Below are positions 7,005 through 17,256 of a stretch of 18,755 nucleotides of DNA, piece by piece. Each line of letters opens with the position of its first letter. Positions within the stretch are counted from its first letter, which is position 1. Source of the stretch: Streptomyces sp. NRRL F-5123. GTDB lineage: Bacteria > Actinomycetota > Actinomycetes > Streptomycetales > Streptomycetaceae. A program made the position numbers and the translations under genes. The notes under the pieces are model-generated. The model searched no databases and was not told the DNA's origin. It worked only from the letters and a program-made list of their open reading frames with translations. The DNA lies in contig NZ_JOHY01000088.1 of the NCBI RefSeq assembly GCF_000721495.1, positions 1 through 18,755 of the forward strand, written 5' to 3'.

Positions 7005-8381
7005 TCAGCTCCGCAGACTCCACTGCTGGTTCGAGCCGCCCGTGCAGCTCCACAGCTGGATCTTCGTGCCGTTGGCGGTTCCCTGGCCGGAGGCGTCCAG
7101 GCACAGCCCCGACTGCACACCGGTGATCGTGCCGTCGGAGTTGACGTTCCACTGCTGGTTCGCCTGGCCGTTGCAGTCCCAGATCACCGCGGCGGTGCCG
7201 TTGGCCGTTCCCTGGCCGGAGGCGTCCAGGCACTTGTTGCCGTAGACCACCAGTTGCTTGCCCGACGTGTAGGCCCACCGCTGGTTGCTACCGCTGTTGC
7301 AGTCCCACAGCTCGGCCTGCGTGCCGTTGGCGGTCGTGGAGTTGCTGATGTCGATGCACCGGTTGGACTGCCGGCCCACGATCTGCTGGTTGCCCGCCGG
7401 CGGGCTGGTGGGGGGCTGGCTGGTGGGCGGCTGGCTGGTGGGCGGGGTGGAGGAGTCGAACTGCGTGAAGAACTTCCACACCTCTCCCGAGGTCCAGGTG
7501 TGCCAGCCGTCGCCGGTCGACCCGTCGATGGGGCCGGGGTCGTGGCCCGCTCCGTCGAAGGCCGCCCACACCACCGGGTACCCGGGCTTGCACCCGGAGT
7601 AGGTGGTGATGATGTGCGTCAGGCTTCCGTAGGCCGGCTCCGGCGGATTCTGCGGGGTGCAGCCGTTGTTCCTGACGAACGTGTCCCGCAGCGAGCGCCC
7701 GGAAGCGATCGGCAGGACGTTGTCCCTGAGCCCGTGCAGTCCCATGTACGCGACGGGCTGGGTGCCCCCGCTGCAACCGCTGAGGTTCGCGCCGGAGTAC
7801 ACGGCGACCGCGCGGAAGACGGTGGGCCGTGCGCAGGCGAGCGCGTACGTCATCGCTCCGCCGTAGCTGAACCCGGCCGAGAACAGCTGTGCGGAGTCGA
7901 CGCACAGGCCGGACTCGATCTGGCCGACCATGTCGTCGACGAAGGTGACGTCCTGCCCGTTGGTGTTGGCCCAGCCGTTGTTGAGGCCCTGGGGGGCGAC
8001 GAAGATCGTGCCGTTGTTCGCGGCGTCGGCGAGGCGCCTGAGCCCGTAGTAGGACCAGTTGTAGCCGTCGGTGCCGCCGGAGTCGACGTCGTTCATGGTG
8101 CCGCCCACCCAGTGGAATCCGAAGACCAGCCGGTAGGGGCGGTTGCTGTCGTAGTTGGCGGGGACCCTCAGGATGTAACTGCGGTTCTGGCCGCTGCTCT
8201 GGATCGTGTGCGTGCCGCTGGCCAGTGTCGGAGCCTTGCCGCAACCTGCTGTGGCCGCGGCGGCCCTGACGGCGGTGGGTGACTCACCCGTGCCGAGTGT
8301 GGTGCTCAGCGCGGTGCCGGCCGCAGCCACGACCAGAGCCAGCGCTGCCAGAACGGGCACGAGGAAAGATCTGCGTCTCAT
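7005..8381 (-). CDS. Secreted CE1-type feruloyl esterase (PHB-depolymerase/LpqC-like) with C-terminal CBM13
   Basis: 458 residues. Residues 1-40 are a Sec signal region (MRRRSFLVPVLAALALVVAA, then Ala-rich). Residues about 45-308 form an alpha/beta-hydrolase of the CE1 polyhydroxybutyrate-depolymerase-like group. The nucleophile is S172 in GFSYGG; probable partners are D220 (HGLRDNVLP) and H280 (GAGHDPG). Paired cysteines suggest disulfides. A Pro/Thr/Ser linker with repeated PPTSQ runs to about 330, and a three-repeat ricin-type lectin domain (QRW, QQW, QQW) ends the protein. Related Streptomyces proteins release ferulic acid from plant cell walls, where it esterifies arabinose on arabinoxylan and pectic side chains; acetyl esters or short polyesters are alternatives. 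Start: ATG 8381 preceded by AAGGAA six nt upstream. The promoter carries a LacI-type operator. Confidence 0.85.
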   Translation of the reverse strand: MRRRSFLVPVLAALALVVAAAGTALSTTLGTGESPTAVRAAAATAGCGKAPTLASGTHTIQSSGQNRSYILRVPANYDSNRPYRLVFGFHWVGGTMNDVDSGGTDGYNWSYYGLRRLADAANNGTIFVAPQGLNNGWANTNGQDVTFVDDMVGQIESGLCVDSAQLFSAGFSYGGAMTYALACARPTVFRAVAVYSGANLSGCSGGTQPVAYMGLHGLRDNVLPIASGRSLRDTFVRNNGCTPQNPPEPAYGSLTHIITTYSGCKPGYPVVWAAFDGAGHDPGPIDGSTGDGWHTWTSGEVWKFFTQFDSSTPPTSQPPTSQPPTSPPAGNQQIVGRQSNRCIDISNSTTANGTQAELWDCNSGSNQRWAYTSGKQLVVYGNKCLDASGQGTANGTAAVIWDCNGQANQQWNVNSDGTITGVQSGLCLDASGQGTANGTKIQLWSCTGGSNQQWSLRS

Positions 8382-8425
8382 GGGCGCTTCCTTCTGTGGG
8401 GGGACAGCAGCCGCAGTTGCGCCGG

Positions 8426-8455
8426 TTCGTAGAAGAGTGAGCGCTAACATCTCAA
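8426..8455 (-). promoter_or_regulatory. Probable promoter of the esterase gene
   Basis: On the minus strand, TTGAGA (8450-8455) and TACGAA (8426-8431) are separated by 18 nt. The predicted transcript start is near 8419, about 38 nt before the ATG. The LacI-type operator at 8436-8449 lies within the spacer, so a bound repressor would block RNA polymerase. Confidence 0.6.
8436..8449. promoter_or_regulatory. LacI-family operator, site A (esterase promoter)
   Basis: AGTGAGCGCTAACA matches 13 of 14 bases of the site at the LacI gene's own promoter (17474-17487). It is centred on the AGCGCT core and lies between the -35 and -10 of the esterase promoter. Confidence 0.75.
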
Positions 8456-8668
8456 CCCGGCACGAAGACGGCTCTTGCTGGAGGGAGATGGGATGTCTTT
8501 GGGGAACGGGGGCAGCCTGCATCACCCCGCACCCACTGTCAACCCTTATCACAAACGGCCGGATCGGGCGTCGCACCCTTGACAGACCTGAGGAGTTGAG
8601 AGCACCGTCTGACCCCGAAACATTCGGGCAATCCCACTTCCGGACGCCACTTTTCAGCTCGGCACGGT
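8456..8668. other. Divergent intergenic region between esterase and GH59 genes
   Basis: No gene is supported here. The region is less GC-rich than the flanks. It holds a TTGACA on each strand (8537-8542 minus, 8579-8584 plus), neither with a convincing -10. A weak plus-strand pair, TTGAGA (8596-8601) and AACATT (8619-8624) at 17-nt spacing, could be the GH59 promoter. Confidence 0.4.
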
Positions 8669-11190
<2,522 letters not shown>

Positions 11191-11218
11191 TCGGGGACCC
11201 GGCCGAACGGCTCCCCGA
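11191..11218 (+). terminator. Hairpin between GH59 and GH29 genes
   Basis: TCGGGGA (11191-11197) pairs with TCCCCGA (11212-11218), and an inner GCCG-AA-CGGC helix extends the structure. It starts directly after the GH59 stop. Only 71 nt separate the two genes and no promoter is visible, so partial termination or mRNA-end protection is as likely as full termination. Confidence 0.5.
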
Positions 11219-11261
11219 CCAGCGAGATGACCTCGACAAAAACCAACCCGAGAGGCTCGGC

Positions 11262-13241
11262 ATGTCTTCCTCTTCCCCGATCAGCCGGCGCAACCTGCTG
11301 GCGGCGGCCGGTGCGGCAACGGCCTTCGGACTGCTGCGGTTCGCTCCCGAAGCCGCCGCGACGGACGGACCCGGCAGCTACAGCGCCAGTTGGTCCTCGG
11401 TGGACCAGCACCCCCCGGCCCCGGCCTGGTTCCAGGACGCGAAGTTCGGGATCTACTACCACTGGGGCGTCTTCAGCGTTCCCGCGTTCGGGAACGAGTG
11501 GTACCCGCGCAACATGTACATCGGCGGCTCGGCCGAGAACCAGCACCACATCGCCACCTACGGCGACCCGTCGGTGTGGCCGTACAACAACTTCATCGAC
11601 GGCGCACGTGACAAGGCCGGCAACTTCGTGCAGTTCGCCCCCAAGCTGGCCTCGCAGGGCGGCAACTGGGACCCGGCCGCGTGGGCGGCGCTGTTCAAGG
11701 CCGCGGGGGCCAGGTTCGCCGGGCCCGTGGCCGAGCACCACGACGGCTTCTCCATGTGGAACAGCACGTCCAACCCGTGGAATTCGGTTCGGCACGGTCC
11801 CAAGCTCGATCTCGTCGCGCAGCACGCCCAGGCCATCCGCGGCCAGGGTCTGAAGTTCATGGCCTCCCTGCACCACGCCTACCACTTCAACGGCTACTAC
11901 GACCACGTGCCGTCCCAGTCGGACCCGACGCTGCGCATCCTCTACGGCCAGCAGGGGACCGCCGCGGAGAACCAGCTCTGGTACAGCAAGCTGGTCGAGG
12001 TCATCGACGGCTACCAACCCGACCTGATCTGGCAGGACTTCGACCTGGGCCTGGTGCAGGAGTCCTACCGGCTGCAGTTCCTGGCGTACTACTACAACAA
12101 GGCCGTCTCCTGGAACAAGGACGTCGCCGCGACGTACAAGGACGGACTGGACAACAAGGGCGAGGTCTTCGACTTCGAGCGCGGTGGACCGGCGGGTCTG
12201 ATGACGCCCTACTGGCTCACGGACGACAGCATCTCCTCGTCCAGCTGGTGCTACACGGTGGGCATCGGCTACTACTCGACGCAGGCGCTGCTGCACGCGC
12301 TGATCGACCGCACCGCCAAGGGCGGCACCATGCTGCTGAACATCGCCCCGATGGCCGACGGCACCATCCCCTCCGGCCAGCAGACGGTGCTGCGCGGCAT
12401 GGGGGACTGGCTGGGCCGCTTCGGGGAGGCCGTCTACGGCACGCGCTCCTGGTCCAGCTACGGCGAGGGCCCGACGGCGATGGGCGGCGGGTCCTTCAGC
12501 GGCCCCAAGGCCGGCGTCGCCAAGGACGTCCGCTTCACCCGCAGCCAGGACAACAAGGTGCTGTACGCCACGTCCCTGGGCTGGCAGGGCGGCACCATGA
12601 CCATCACCTCGCTCAGCTCCAACCAGTTCAACATCAGCAGCCTGACCAGCGCCCAACTGCTGGGCAACAGCGCGGGCAGCTACATCAACCTGCCCTCGCC
12701 GACCCAGGACGGCTCGGGCCTGCACCTGTCCATGCCCTCCTCGAACGCCCCCTTCGACGCGCTGGCCTACACCGTCAAGCTCACCTTCTCCGGCCAGATC
12801 CCCGCGCTGGGCGGCGGCGGAACGGGGACCGGGTACGTCAAGATCGCCAACGTCACCAGCGGACTCGTGCTGGACAGCGGTGGCAACGTCGCCTCCGGCT
12901 CCAACCTCAAGCAGTGGAACTACGACGGGAGCAGCAACCTCCAGTGGCAGCTGGTGGACCTCGGCAACGGCTACTACCGCATCGTCAACCGCACCAACGG
13001 CATGGTCGCCGACAGCTGGGGCAACACGGCCAACGGCGCCCCGGCGCGGCAGACGACATGGAACGGCGGCAACAACCAGCAGTGGTCCCTCGCCAGTGTG
13101 GGCAACGGCCGCTACCAGATCGTCAACCGCGGAACCGGCACCGCCCTTGACGGCGCCGGCAGCACCACGGCCGGCTCCACCACGGAGCTGTGGGCACCGA
13201 ACAGCAGCACCAACAACCAGTGGACGATCAGCGGAGTATGA
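11262..13241 (+). CDS. Tat-exported GH29 alpha-L-fucosidase with C-terminal ricin-type lectin domain
   Basis: 659 residues. The N-terminus carries a twin-arginine motif (S8-R9-R10-N11-L12-L13), then an Ala-rich core and a cleavage region near residue 34, so export is by the Tat route. The GH29 domain occupies about 45-390: WFQDAKFGIYYHWGVFSVPAFGNEWYPRNM, VAEHHDGFSMWNS and PDLIWQDFD are family landmarks. By pattern the nucleophile is D259 in IWQDF; the acid/base was not assigned. NIAPMADGTIPSGQ marks the barrel end, followed by a beta-sandwich. A lectin module (YVKIANVTSGLVLDSGG and two similar repeats) fills 524-659 and is of the RicinB_lectin_2 style rather than the style of the GH59 and CE1 genes. 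It should remove alpha-L-fucose from plant glycans; fucose occurs on some arabinogalactan proteins, xyloglucan and pectins. Start: ATG 11262 with GAGAGG six nt upstream. Confidence 0.87.
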   Translation: MSSSSPISRRNLLAAAGAATAFGLLRFAPEAAATDGPGSYSASWSSVDQHPPAPAWFQDAKFGIYYHWGVFSVPAFGNEWYPRNMYIGGSAENQHHIATYGDPSVWPYNNFIDGARDKAGNFVQFAPKLASQGGNWDPAAWAALFKAAGARFAGPVAEHHDGFSMWNSTSNPWNSVRHGPKLDLVAQHAQAIRGQGLKFMASLHHAYHFNGYYDHVPSQSDPTLRILYGQQGTAAENQLWYSKLVEVIDGYQPDLIWQDFDLGLVQESYRLQFLAYYYNKAVSWNKDVAATYKDGLDNKGEVFDFERGGPAGLMTPYWLTDDSISSSSWCYTVGIGYYSTQALLHALIDRTAKGGTMLLNIAPMADGTIPSGQQTVLRGMGDWLGRFGEAVYGTRSWSSYGEGPTAMGGGSFSGPKAGVAKDVRFTRSQDNKVLYATSLGWQGGTMTITSLSSNQFNISSLTSAQLLGNSAGSYINLPSPTQDGSGLHLSMPSSNAPFDALAYTVKLTFSGQIPALGGGGTGTGYVKIANVTSGLVLDSGGNVASGSNLKQWNYDGSSNLQWQLVDLGNGYYRIVNRTNGMVADSWGNTANGAPARQTTWNGGNNQQWSLASVGNGRYQIVNRGTGTALDGAGSTTAGSTTELWAPNSSTNNQWTISGV

Positions 13242-13248
13242 CCGTCCC

Positions 13249-13310
13249 GGCGTTCGGTCCGGGGGTGTGCCCGTCACCGGAGAGTGGCGCACACCCCCGG
13301 ACCGAACGCC
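13249..13310 (+). terminator. Very long hairpin after the GH29 gene
   Basis: A perfect 22-bp stem (13249-13270 with 13289-13310) encloses an 18-nt loop. It starts 7 nt after the GH29 stop and ends 41 nt before the next start codon. It is probably a terminator, though no promoter is recognisable between it and the next gene. Confidence 0.75.
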
Positions 13311-13351
13311 CCCGTCCGAGGGCCGGGGTGCCCGGTCGCAGGAGGAAGCAG

Positions 13352-15148
13352 ATGAGAAGAAGAGCACAACCGGGCCGTCTGGCCGTCGCCGCGGCCGCCG
13401 TGCTGGGGCTCGCCGCCCTGCTGGTGATGCCGACCGCCGGCCATGCTGCCGCAGGGGAGTCACTCAGCGTGGACCTGAGTTCCTCGCGGGGACCCTCCAC
13501 CGGAGTGGGGGAGGGTTTCCTGTACGGGATCACCCAGGACGGCACGCAGCCGGCAGACCAGTACCTCCAGCCGCTCGGGATCAACGCCTTCCGCGGAGGC
13601 GGCTGGTTCTCCGGCGGGTGGATCAAGGACAACTACACCTACGGCTCGGCCACCAAGGCCGACATCGCATCGATCACCGCACAGGCGGCCAGACTCACGC
13701 AGCCGCCCTACCACGCCCAGTACCAGGTCATCCTGAGCGACCTGTGGGGCAACAACGGCGGGCAGCCCTCGAACGAGGTGTACCCGTGCGACAACGGGAA
13801 CTGCTCGAACTGGGCGAGCTTCATCGACAGCACCGTGGGCGCCCTGCAGGCGACGGGCCTGCCGTTCGCCTACGACATCTACAACGAGCCGGACATCTCG
13901 GTGTTCTGGACCCGGGGGATGAACAGCACCCAGTACTTCCAGATGTGGGACACCGCCTACCGCGAGATCCGCCGTGTCGCCCCCAACGCGACGATCGTCG
14001 GTCCCTCCCTGGCCTTCACCCCGCAGAGCAACCCGGGGGAGTGGAACACCTGGCTGGCCCACGTCAAGTCGGCCGGGACAGTCCCTGACATGATCACCAA
14101 CCACGACGAAGGCGATGTCGACGACCCCGTCACCGTCTCGCAGTCGCTCAACAGCGCGCTGTCGGCGAACGGCGTCGCCGCCCGGCCGCTCTCGGCGAAC
14201 GAGTACCAGCCCGCCGACCGGCAGACGGCCGGCGTGACCGCCTGGTACCTGGCACGGTTCGCACAGTCCGGGTACACCAACGCCATGCGCGGGAACTGGT
14301 CGTGCTGCATGACCCCGAACCTGACCGGGGTCCTCACCCAGAGCAACGGGACGTGGCAGCCCAACGGGAACTGGTGGGCGCTGCGCACCTACGCCGACAT
14401 GACAGGGACGCTCGTCAACACGTCCGGCCAGGTCGGCTCGACCGCGATCTCCGCGTCGAAGGACAGCACTGCCGGGCGTGCGGTGGCGGTGATCGGTGAC
14501 AGCAACGGCTACACCGGCACCGCCTCGGTCACGTTCAACGGCCTCGCGTCGGTGCCCTGGCTGTCGAACAACGGCAGTGTCAACGTGACCGTCGAGAGGA
14601 TCCCGGACCAGTACCCGCTCAGCGCACCACAGGTGGTGTACAACCAGAACCTGAGCGCCTCGTCCGGGTCGGTCACGGTCCCGGTCACCTTCCAGGCAGC
14701 GCACGACGCCTTCGCCGTCTACGTGACGCCGGCGGGTTCGACGGGCGGGAGCACCAGCGGTGAACTGCACGCCGTCGGCGCGGGCAAATGCCTGGACGTG
14801 CCGAACGCGTCGACGACGGCTGGTACGCAGCTGCAGATCCGGGACTGCTCGGGCGGATCCGGCCAGCTCTTCACCCGCAGTTCGTCGAACGAGCTGAGCG
14901 TCTACTCGGGCAGCAGCCGGATGTGCCTGGACGCCAACGGCAAGGGCACTACCGCGGGCACCAAGGCCATCATCTGGACTTGCAACGGCCAGAACAACCA
15001 GCAATGGAACGTCAACGCCAACGGCACCGTCACCAGCGCCCTGTCAGGGCTCTGCCTGGACGTGACCGGTGCGAGCACGGCCAACGGGGCGCCGGTCGAG
15101 CTGTGGGACTGCAACGGCGGCAGCAACCAGCAGTGGTCCCTCGGATAG
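13352..15148 (+). CDS. Secreted clan GH-A glycosidase, GH39-like, with C-terminal CBM13
   Basis: 598 residues. Residues 1-33 are a Sec signal peptide (MRRRAQPGRL, Ala/Leu core, GHAAA). The catalytic barrel spans about 38-360. IYNEPDISVFW gives acid/base E179, and LSANEYQ gives probable nucleophile E284. DMITNHDEGD lies between them. The pattern fits clan GH-A and most resembles GH39, but family membership by eye is tentative. Some GH39 enzymes from bifidobacteria remove galactosyl- or arabinosyl-arabinofuranose from gum arabic arabinogalactan protein; others are beta-xylosidases. A beta-sandwich follows to about 460, and a CBM13 with QxW-type repeats fills 470-598. Start: ATG 13352 with GGAGGA five nt upstream; longer in-frame starts overlap the fucosidase gene and the hairpin. 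The final 28 residues are nearly identical to the partial protein at 1-87. Confidence 0.75.
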   Translation: MRRRAQPGRLAVAAAAVLGLAALLVMPTAGHAAAGESLSVDLSSSRGPSTGVGEGFLYGITQDGTQPADQYLQPLGINAFRGGGWFSGGWIKDNYTYGSATKADIASITAQAARLTQPPYHAQYQVILSDLWGNNGGQPSNEVYPCDNGNCSNWASFIDSTVGALQATGLPFAYDIYNEPDISVFWTRGMNSTQYFQMWDTAYREIRRVAPNATIVGPSLAFTPQSNPGEWNTWLAHVKSAGTVPDMITNHDEGDVDDPVTVSQSLNSALSANGVAARPLSANEYQPADRQTAGVTAWYLARFAQSGYTNAMRGNWSCCMTPNLTGVLTQSNGTWQPNGNWWALRTYADMTGTLVNTSGQVGSTAISASKDSTAGRAVAVIGDSNGYTGTASVTFNGLASVPWLSNNGSVNVTVERIPDQYPLSAPQVVYNQNLSASSGSVTVPVTFQAAHDAFAVYVTPAGSTGGSTSGELHAVGAGKCLDVPNASTTAGTQLQIRDCSGGSGQLFTRSSSNELSVYSGSSRMCLDANGKGTTAGTKAIIWTCNGQNNQQWNVNANGTVTSALSGLCLDVTGASTANGAPVELWDCNGGSNQQWSLG

Positions 15149-15157
15149 AACCGTGCC

Positions 15158-15205
15158 GCCGTCGCGCGGGAGGCAGCGGGGTGACCCGCCCTTCCGCGCG
15201 ACGGC
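15158..15205 (+). terminator. Hairpin terminator after the first GH39-like gene
   Basis: GCCGTCGCGCGG (15158-15169) pairs perfectly with CCGCGCGACGGC (15194-15205). The intervening segment itself forms GCGGG-GTGA-CCCGC. The stem starts 9 nt after the TAG stop. Confidence 0.75.
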
Positions 15206-15268
15206 CGTTCCGGGGCCGCCCGCACCTGCGTTGGCGAGGACAACGCATGCGCAATCCTGCACTCTCCC

Positions 15269-15298
15269 TTGACCGGTCGGGTGGATCGCTCCTACGTT
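15269..15298 (+). promoter_or_regulatory. Promoter of the second GH39-like gene
   Basis: TTGACC (15269-15274) and TACGTT (15293-15298) are separated by 18 nt, close to the vegetative sigma consensus. The predicted transcript start is near 15305, and the operator-like inverted repeat at 15314-15339 lies immediately downstream. This gives a leader of about 140 nt. Confidence 0.7.
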
Positions 15299-15313
15299 GT
15301 GCGCTGAGCAAAC

Positions 15314-15339
15314 CATTGCTCTGTGAGCGCAAAGCAATG
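15314..15339. promoter_or_regulatory. Operator-like inverted repeat, site C
   Basis: Arms CATTGCT (15314-15320) and AGCAATG (15333-15339) enclose TGTGAGCGCAAAGC (15322-15335), which matches 11 of 14 bases of the LacI promoter site and keeps the whole left half TGTGAGCGC. It lies just downstream of the predicted transcript start, a normal roadblock position. The axis of the outer arms is offset by 2 bp from that of the LacI-type core, so a second regulator could also use it. Confidence 0.55.
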
Positions 15340-15445
15340 CCGCGCCGGTCGACAAGCAGCCGGTGGAAGGGGTGGCCCGGTCTCCGGTGGCGCCCGCGGC
15401 GGTCGCGGCCTTTTCCCCCCACTTCTCCGGAAAGGTGTCTCATTC

Positions 15446-17182
15446 ATGCGTGGACCTACACGCTTCCGTCCTCCTCGGCGGCTGGCGGTCGCTGCCGGCT
15501 TCGGGGTCGCTGCGCTGGCTTTCAGCTCCGCCACCTTCGCCGGGGCGCCCGCCCATGCGGCGGCGTCTCCCTCCACCACCTTGGTTGTTAACGCTAACCA
15601 AGTGCTGCGGCCGGTCACCCACGTCGCCACCGGCAGCCTCTACGGCCTCGCCAACGCCAGCACGCCGGCCGACAGCCTCGTGCAGGCGATCAAGCCGAAC
15701 ACCTTCGTCCAGAAACCGCAGGGCGGCCACCAGCAGGGCACCGGCGACGTGCTCACCGTGGCGCCGAAGGCGGCCCGTGCCGGCGCGAAGGTCGTCAACC
15801 GGCTCTCCGACTACTACGCGGGCTGGCCCTACCAGTTCAACTGGAGCAACTGGCTGTCCGTGGTGGACGACCAGATCGCGCAGACCAAGGCCTCCGGCAT
15901 CACGAACCTGGCGGCGTACGCGCCGTGGAACGAGTCCGACAACACCTGGCTGTCCTCGAACGGGACCTTCGAGGACTTCTGGACCCGGACGTACCGTGAG
16001 ATCCGCTCCAAGGACTCCACGACCCCGATCCAGGGTCCGAGCTTCTCGGACAACATCGGCGACATGGACAACTTCCTGAAGAACGCGGTCGCCACCAACA
16101 CCGTGCCGGACATCATCGCCTGGCACGAGCTGATCCGCTCGTCGAAGATCGCCGGTGACGTCGCCACCGTCACCGCGCTGGAGAGCAAGTACGGCATCAG
16201 CCCGCGCCCGATCGCGATCGAGGAGTACGCCGCGCCCGCCGAAGTGGGCGTCCCCGGCGCGCTGGTGGGCTACATCGCCAAGTTCGAGCGGCTGGGTGTC
16301 CACGATGCCGAACTCGCCTTCTGGAACCAGTCCGGAGCGCTGGGCGACCTGCTCACCGGGCAGGGCGGAAGCCCCAACGGGGCGTACTGGCTCTACAAGT
16401 GGTACGCGGACATGAGCGGCTCCATGCTCGTCACCACGCCTCCGGCGCAGACCGGCATCGACGGTGCCGCCTCGCGCAACAGCGCCGGCAACGAGATCGA
16501 CGTGGTGGCCGGTGGCGCTTCCGGCGACTCGGCGGTGACCGTCAACGGTCTGAACGCGCTGTCGGCCTTCGGCTCCACCGTTCACGTCAAGGTCGAGTAC
16601 ACGCCGTCCCCCGGGCGTACGGTCGCGGTCTCCGGTCCCACCACCGTGTCGGAGTCCGACTACGCCGTGAACAACGGGACCGTCACGGTTCCCGTCTCGA
16701 TGAACAGCGCCTACGGCTACCACCTGGTGATCACACCGTCGAGCGGTGGCACGACGCTGGACGGCACCTACCAGATCGCCAACAAGAACAGCGGTCTCGC
16801 CCTGGACACGCAGAACGAGGCCACGGGGCAGGGCACTCTCGTCGACCAGGCCACGCCCAACAGCTCGGCCACGCAGAAGTGGACGCTGGTGTCCGCCGGT
16901 TCGGGCCTGTACAAGATCCGCAACCAGGCGAGCGGACTCGTGCTGGGCATCACCAACATGAGCACATCCGACGGCGGCACCGCGCTGATCTGGGGCGACA
17001 GCGGCACCGCGGACCACCTCTGGCGGCTGAACCCGGACGGAACCGGCTACTACAAGATCGTCAACAGCAACAGCGGACTGCTGCTGGGTGTGCAGAACAT
17101 GAGCACCAGCAGCGGCGCCCAGGTCCTGCAGTGGGACGACAACGGCACGGCCGACCACCTGTGGAAGCTCAACCCGCGCTGA
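15446..17182 (+). CDS. Secreted clan GH-A glycosidase, GH39-like (divergent), with C-terminal ricin-type lectin domain
   Basis: 578 residues. Residues 1-38 are a Sec signal peptide (RFRPPRRLAVAAGF, hydrophobic core, APAHAAA). The barrel spans about 45-340. YAPWNESDNTW gives acid/base E163, with Ser where most clan members have Pro. IAIEEYAAP gives probable nucleophile E260, in the same position relative to Tyr as in the preceding paralogue. WHELIRSS lies between them. A beta-sandwich follows, and the lectin module (YQIANKNSGLALDTQ and two related repeats) fills 439-578, similar in style to that of the GH29 protein. Substrate is not evident; an exo-acting arabinogalactan or arabinan enzyme fits the context. 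Start: ATG 15446 with GGAAAGG at 15429-15435. It has its own promoter and operator, and an unusual AT-rich operator-like block is embedded in its codons at 15580-15602. Confidence 0.72.
   Translation: MRGPTRFRPPRRLAVAAGFGVAALAFSSATFAGAPAHAAASPSTTLVVNANQVLRPVTHVATGSLYGLANASTPADSLVQAIKPNTFVQKPQGGHQQGTGDVLTVAPKAARAGAKVVNRLSDYYAGWPYQFNWSNWLSVVDDQIAQTKASGITNLAAYAPWNESDNTWLSSNGTFEDFWTRTYREIRSKDSTTPIQGPSFSDNIGDMDNFLKNAVATNTVPDIIAWHELIRSSKIAGDVATVTALESKYGISPRPIAIEEYAAPAEVGVPGALVGYIAKFERLGVHDAELAFWNQSGALGDLLTGQGGSPNGAYWLYKWYADMSGSMLVTTPPAQTGIDGAASRNSAGNEIDVVAGGASGDSAVTVNGLNALSAFGSTVHVKVEYTPSPGRTVAVSGPTTVSESDYAVNNGTVTVPVSMNSAYGYHLVITPSSGGTTLDGTYQIANKNSGLALDTQNEATGQGTLVDQATPNSSATQKWTLVSAGSGLYKIRNQASGLVLGITNMSTSDGGTALIWGDSGTADHLWRLNPDGTGYYKIVNSNSGLLLGVQNMSTSSGAQVLQWDDNGTADHLWKLNPR
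15580..15602. promoter_or_regulatory. Operator-like palindrome inside the coding sequence, site D
   Basis: CTTGGTT (15580-15586) and AACCAAG (15596-15602) flank GTTAACGCT. TGTTAACGCTAACC (15586-15599) matches 11 of 14 bases of the LacI promoter site in either orientation. It encodes LVVNANQ just after the signal peptide with codons TTG GTT GTT AAC GCT AAC CAA, unlike the GC-ending usage around it. This suggests selection on the DNA itself, about 265 bp from site C. Confidence 0.55.
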
Positions 17183-17232
17183 GCGCGGTCCCCGCCCCGC
17201 TCGCCGGACCTGACCGAGCGCCACTGCGGCGG

Positions 17233-17256
17233 CCCGGTCGGGCCCCGGCGACCGGG
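17233..17256 (+). terminator. Hairpin terminator after the second GH39-like gene
   Basis: An 8-bp stem (17233-17240 with 17249-17256) has an 8-nt loop. It lies within a GC-rich stretch that offers alternative pairings (CCCGCCCCG near 17190 with CGGGGCGGG near 17255). It starts 50 nt after the stop. Confidence 0.5.

Noticed and set aside
8537..8584. TTGACA boxes on both strands as divergent promoters
   Set aside because: Neither has a convincing -10 at 16-18 nt. The esterase has a better promoter at 8426-8455 overlapping its operator.
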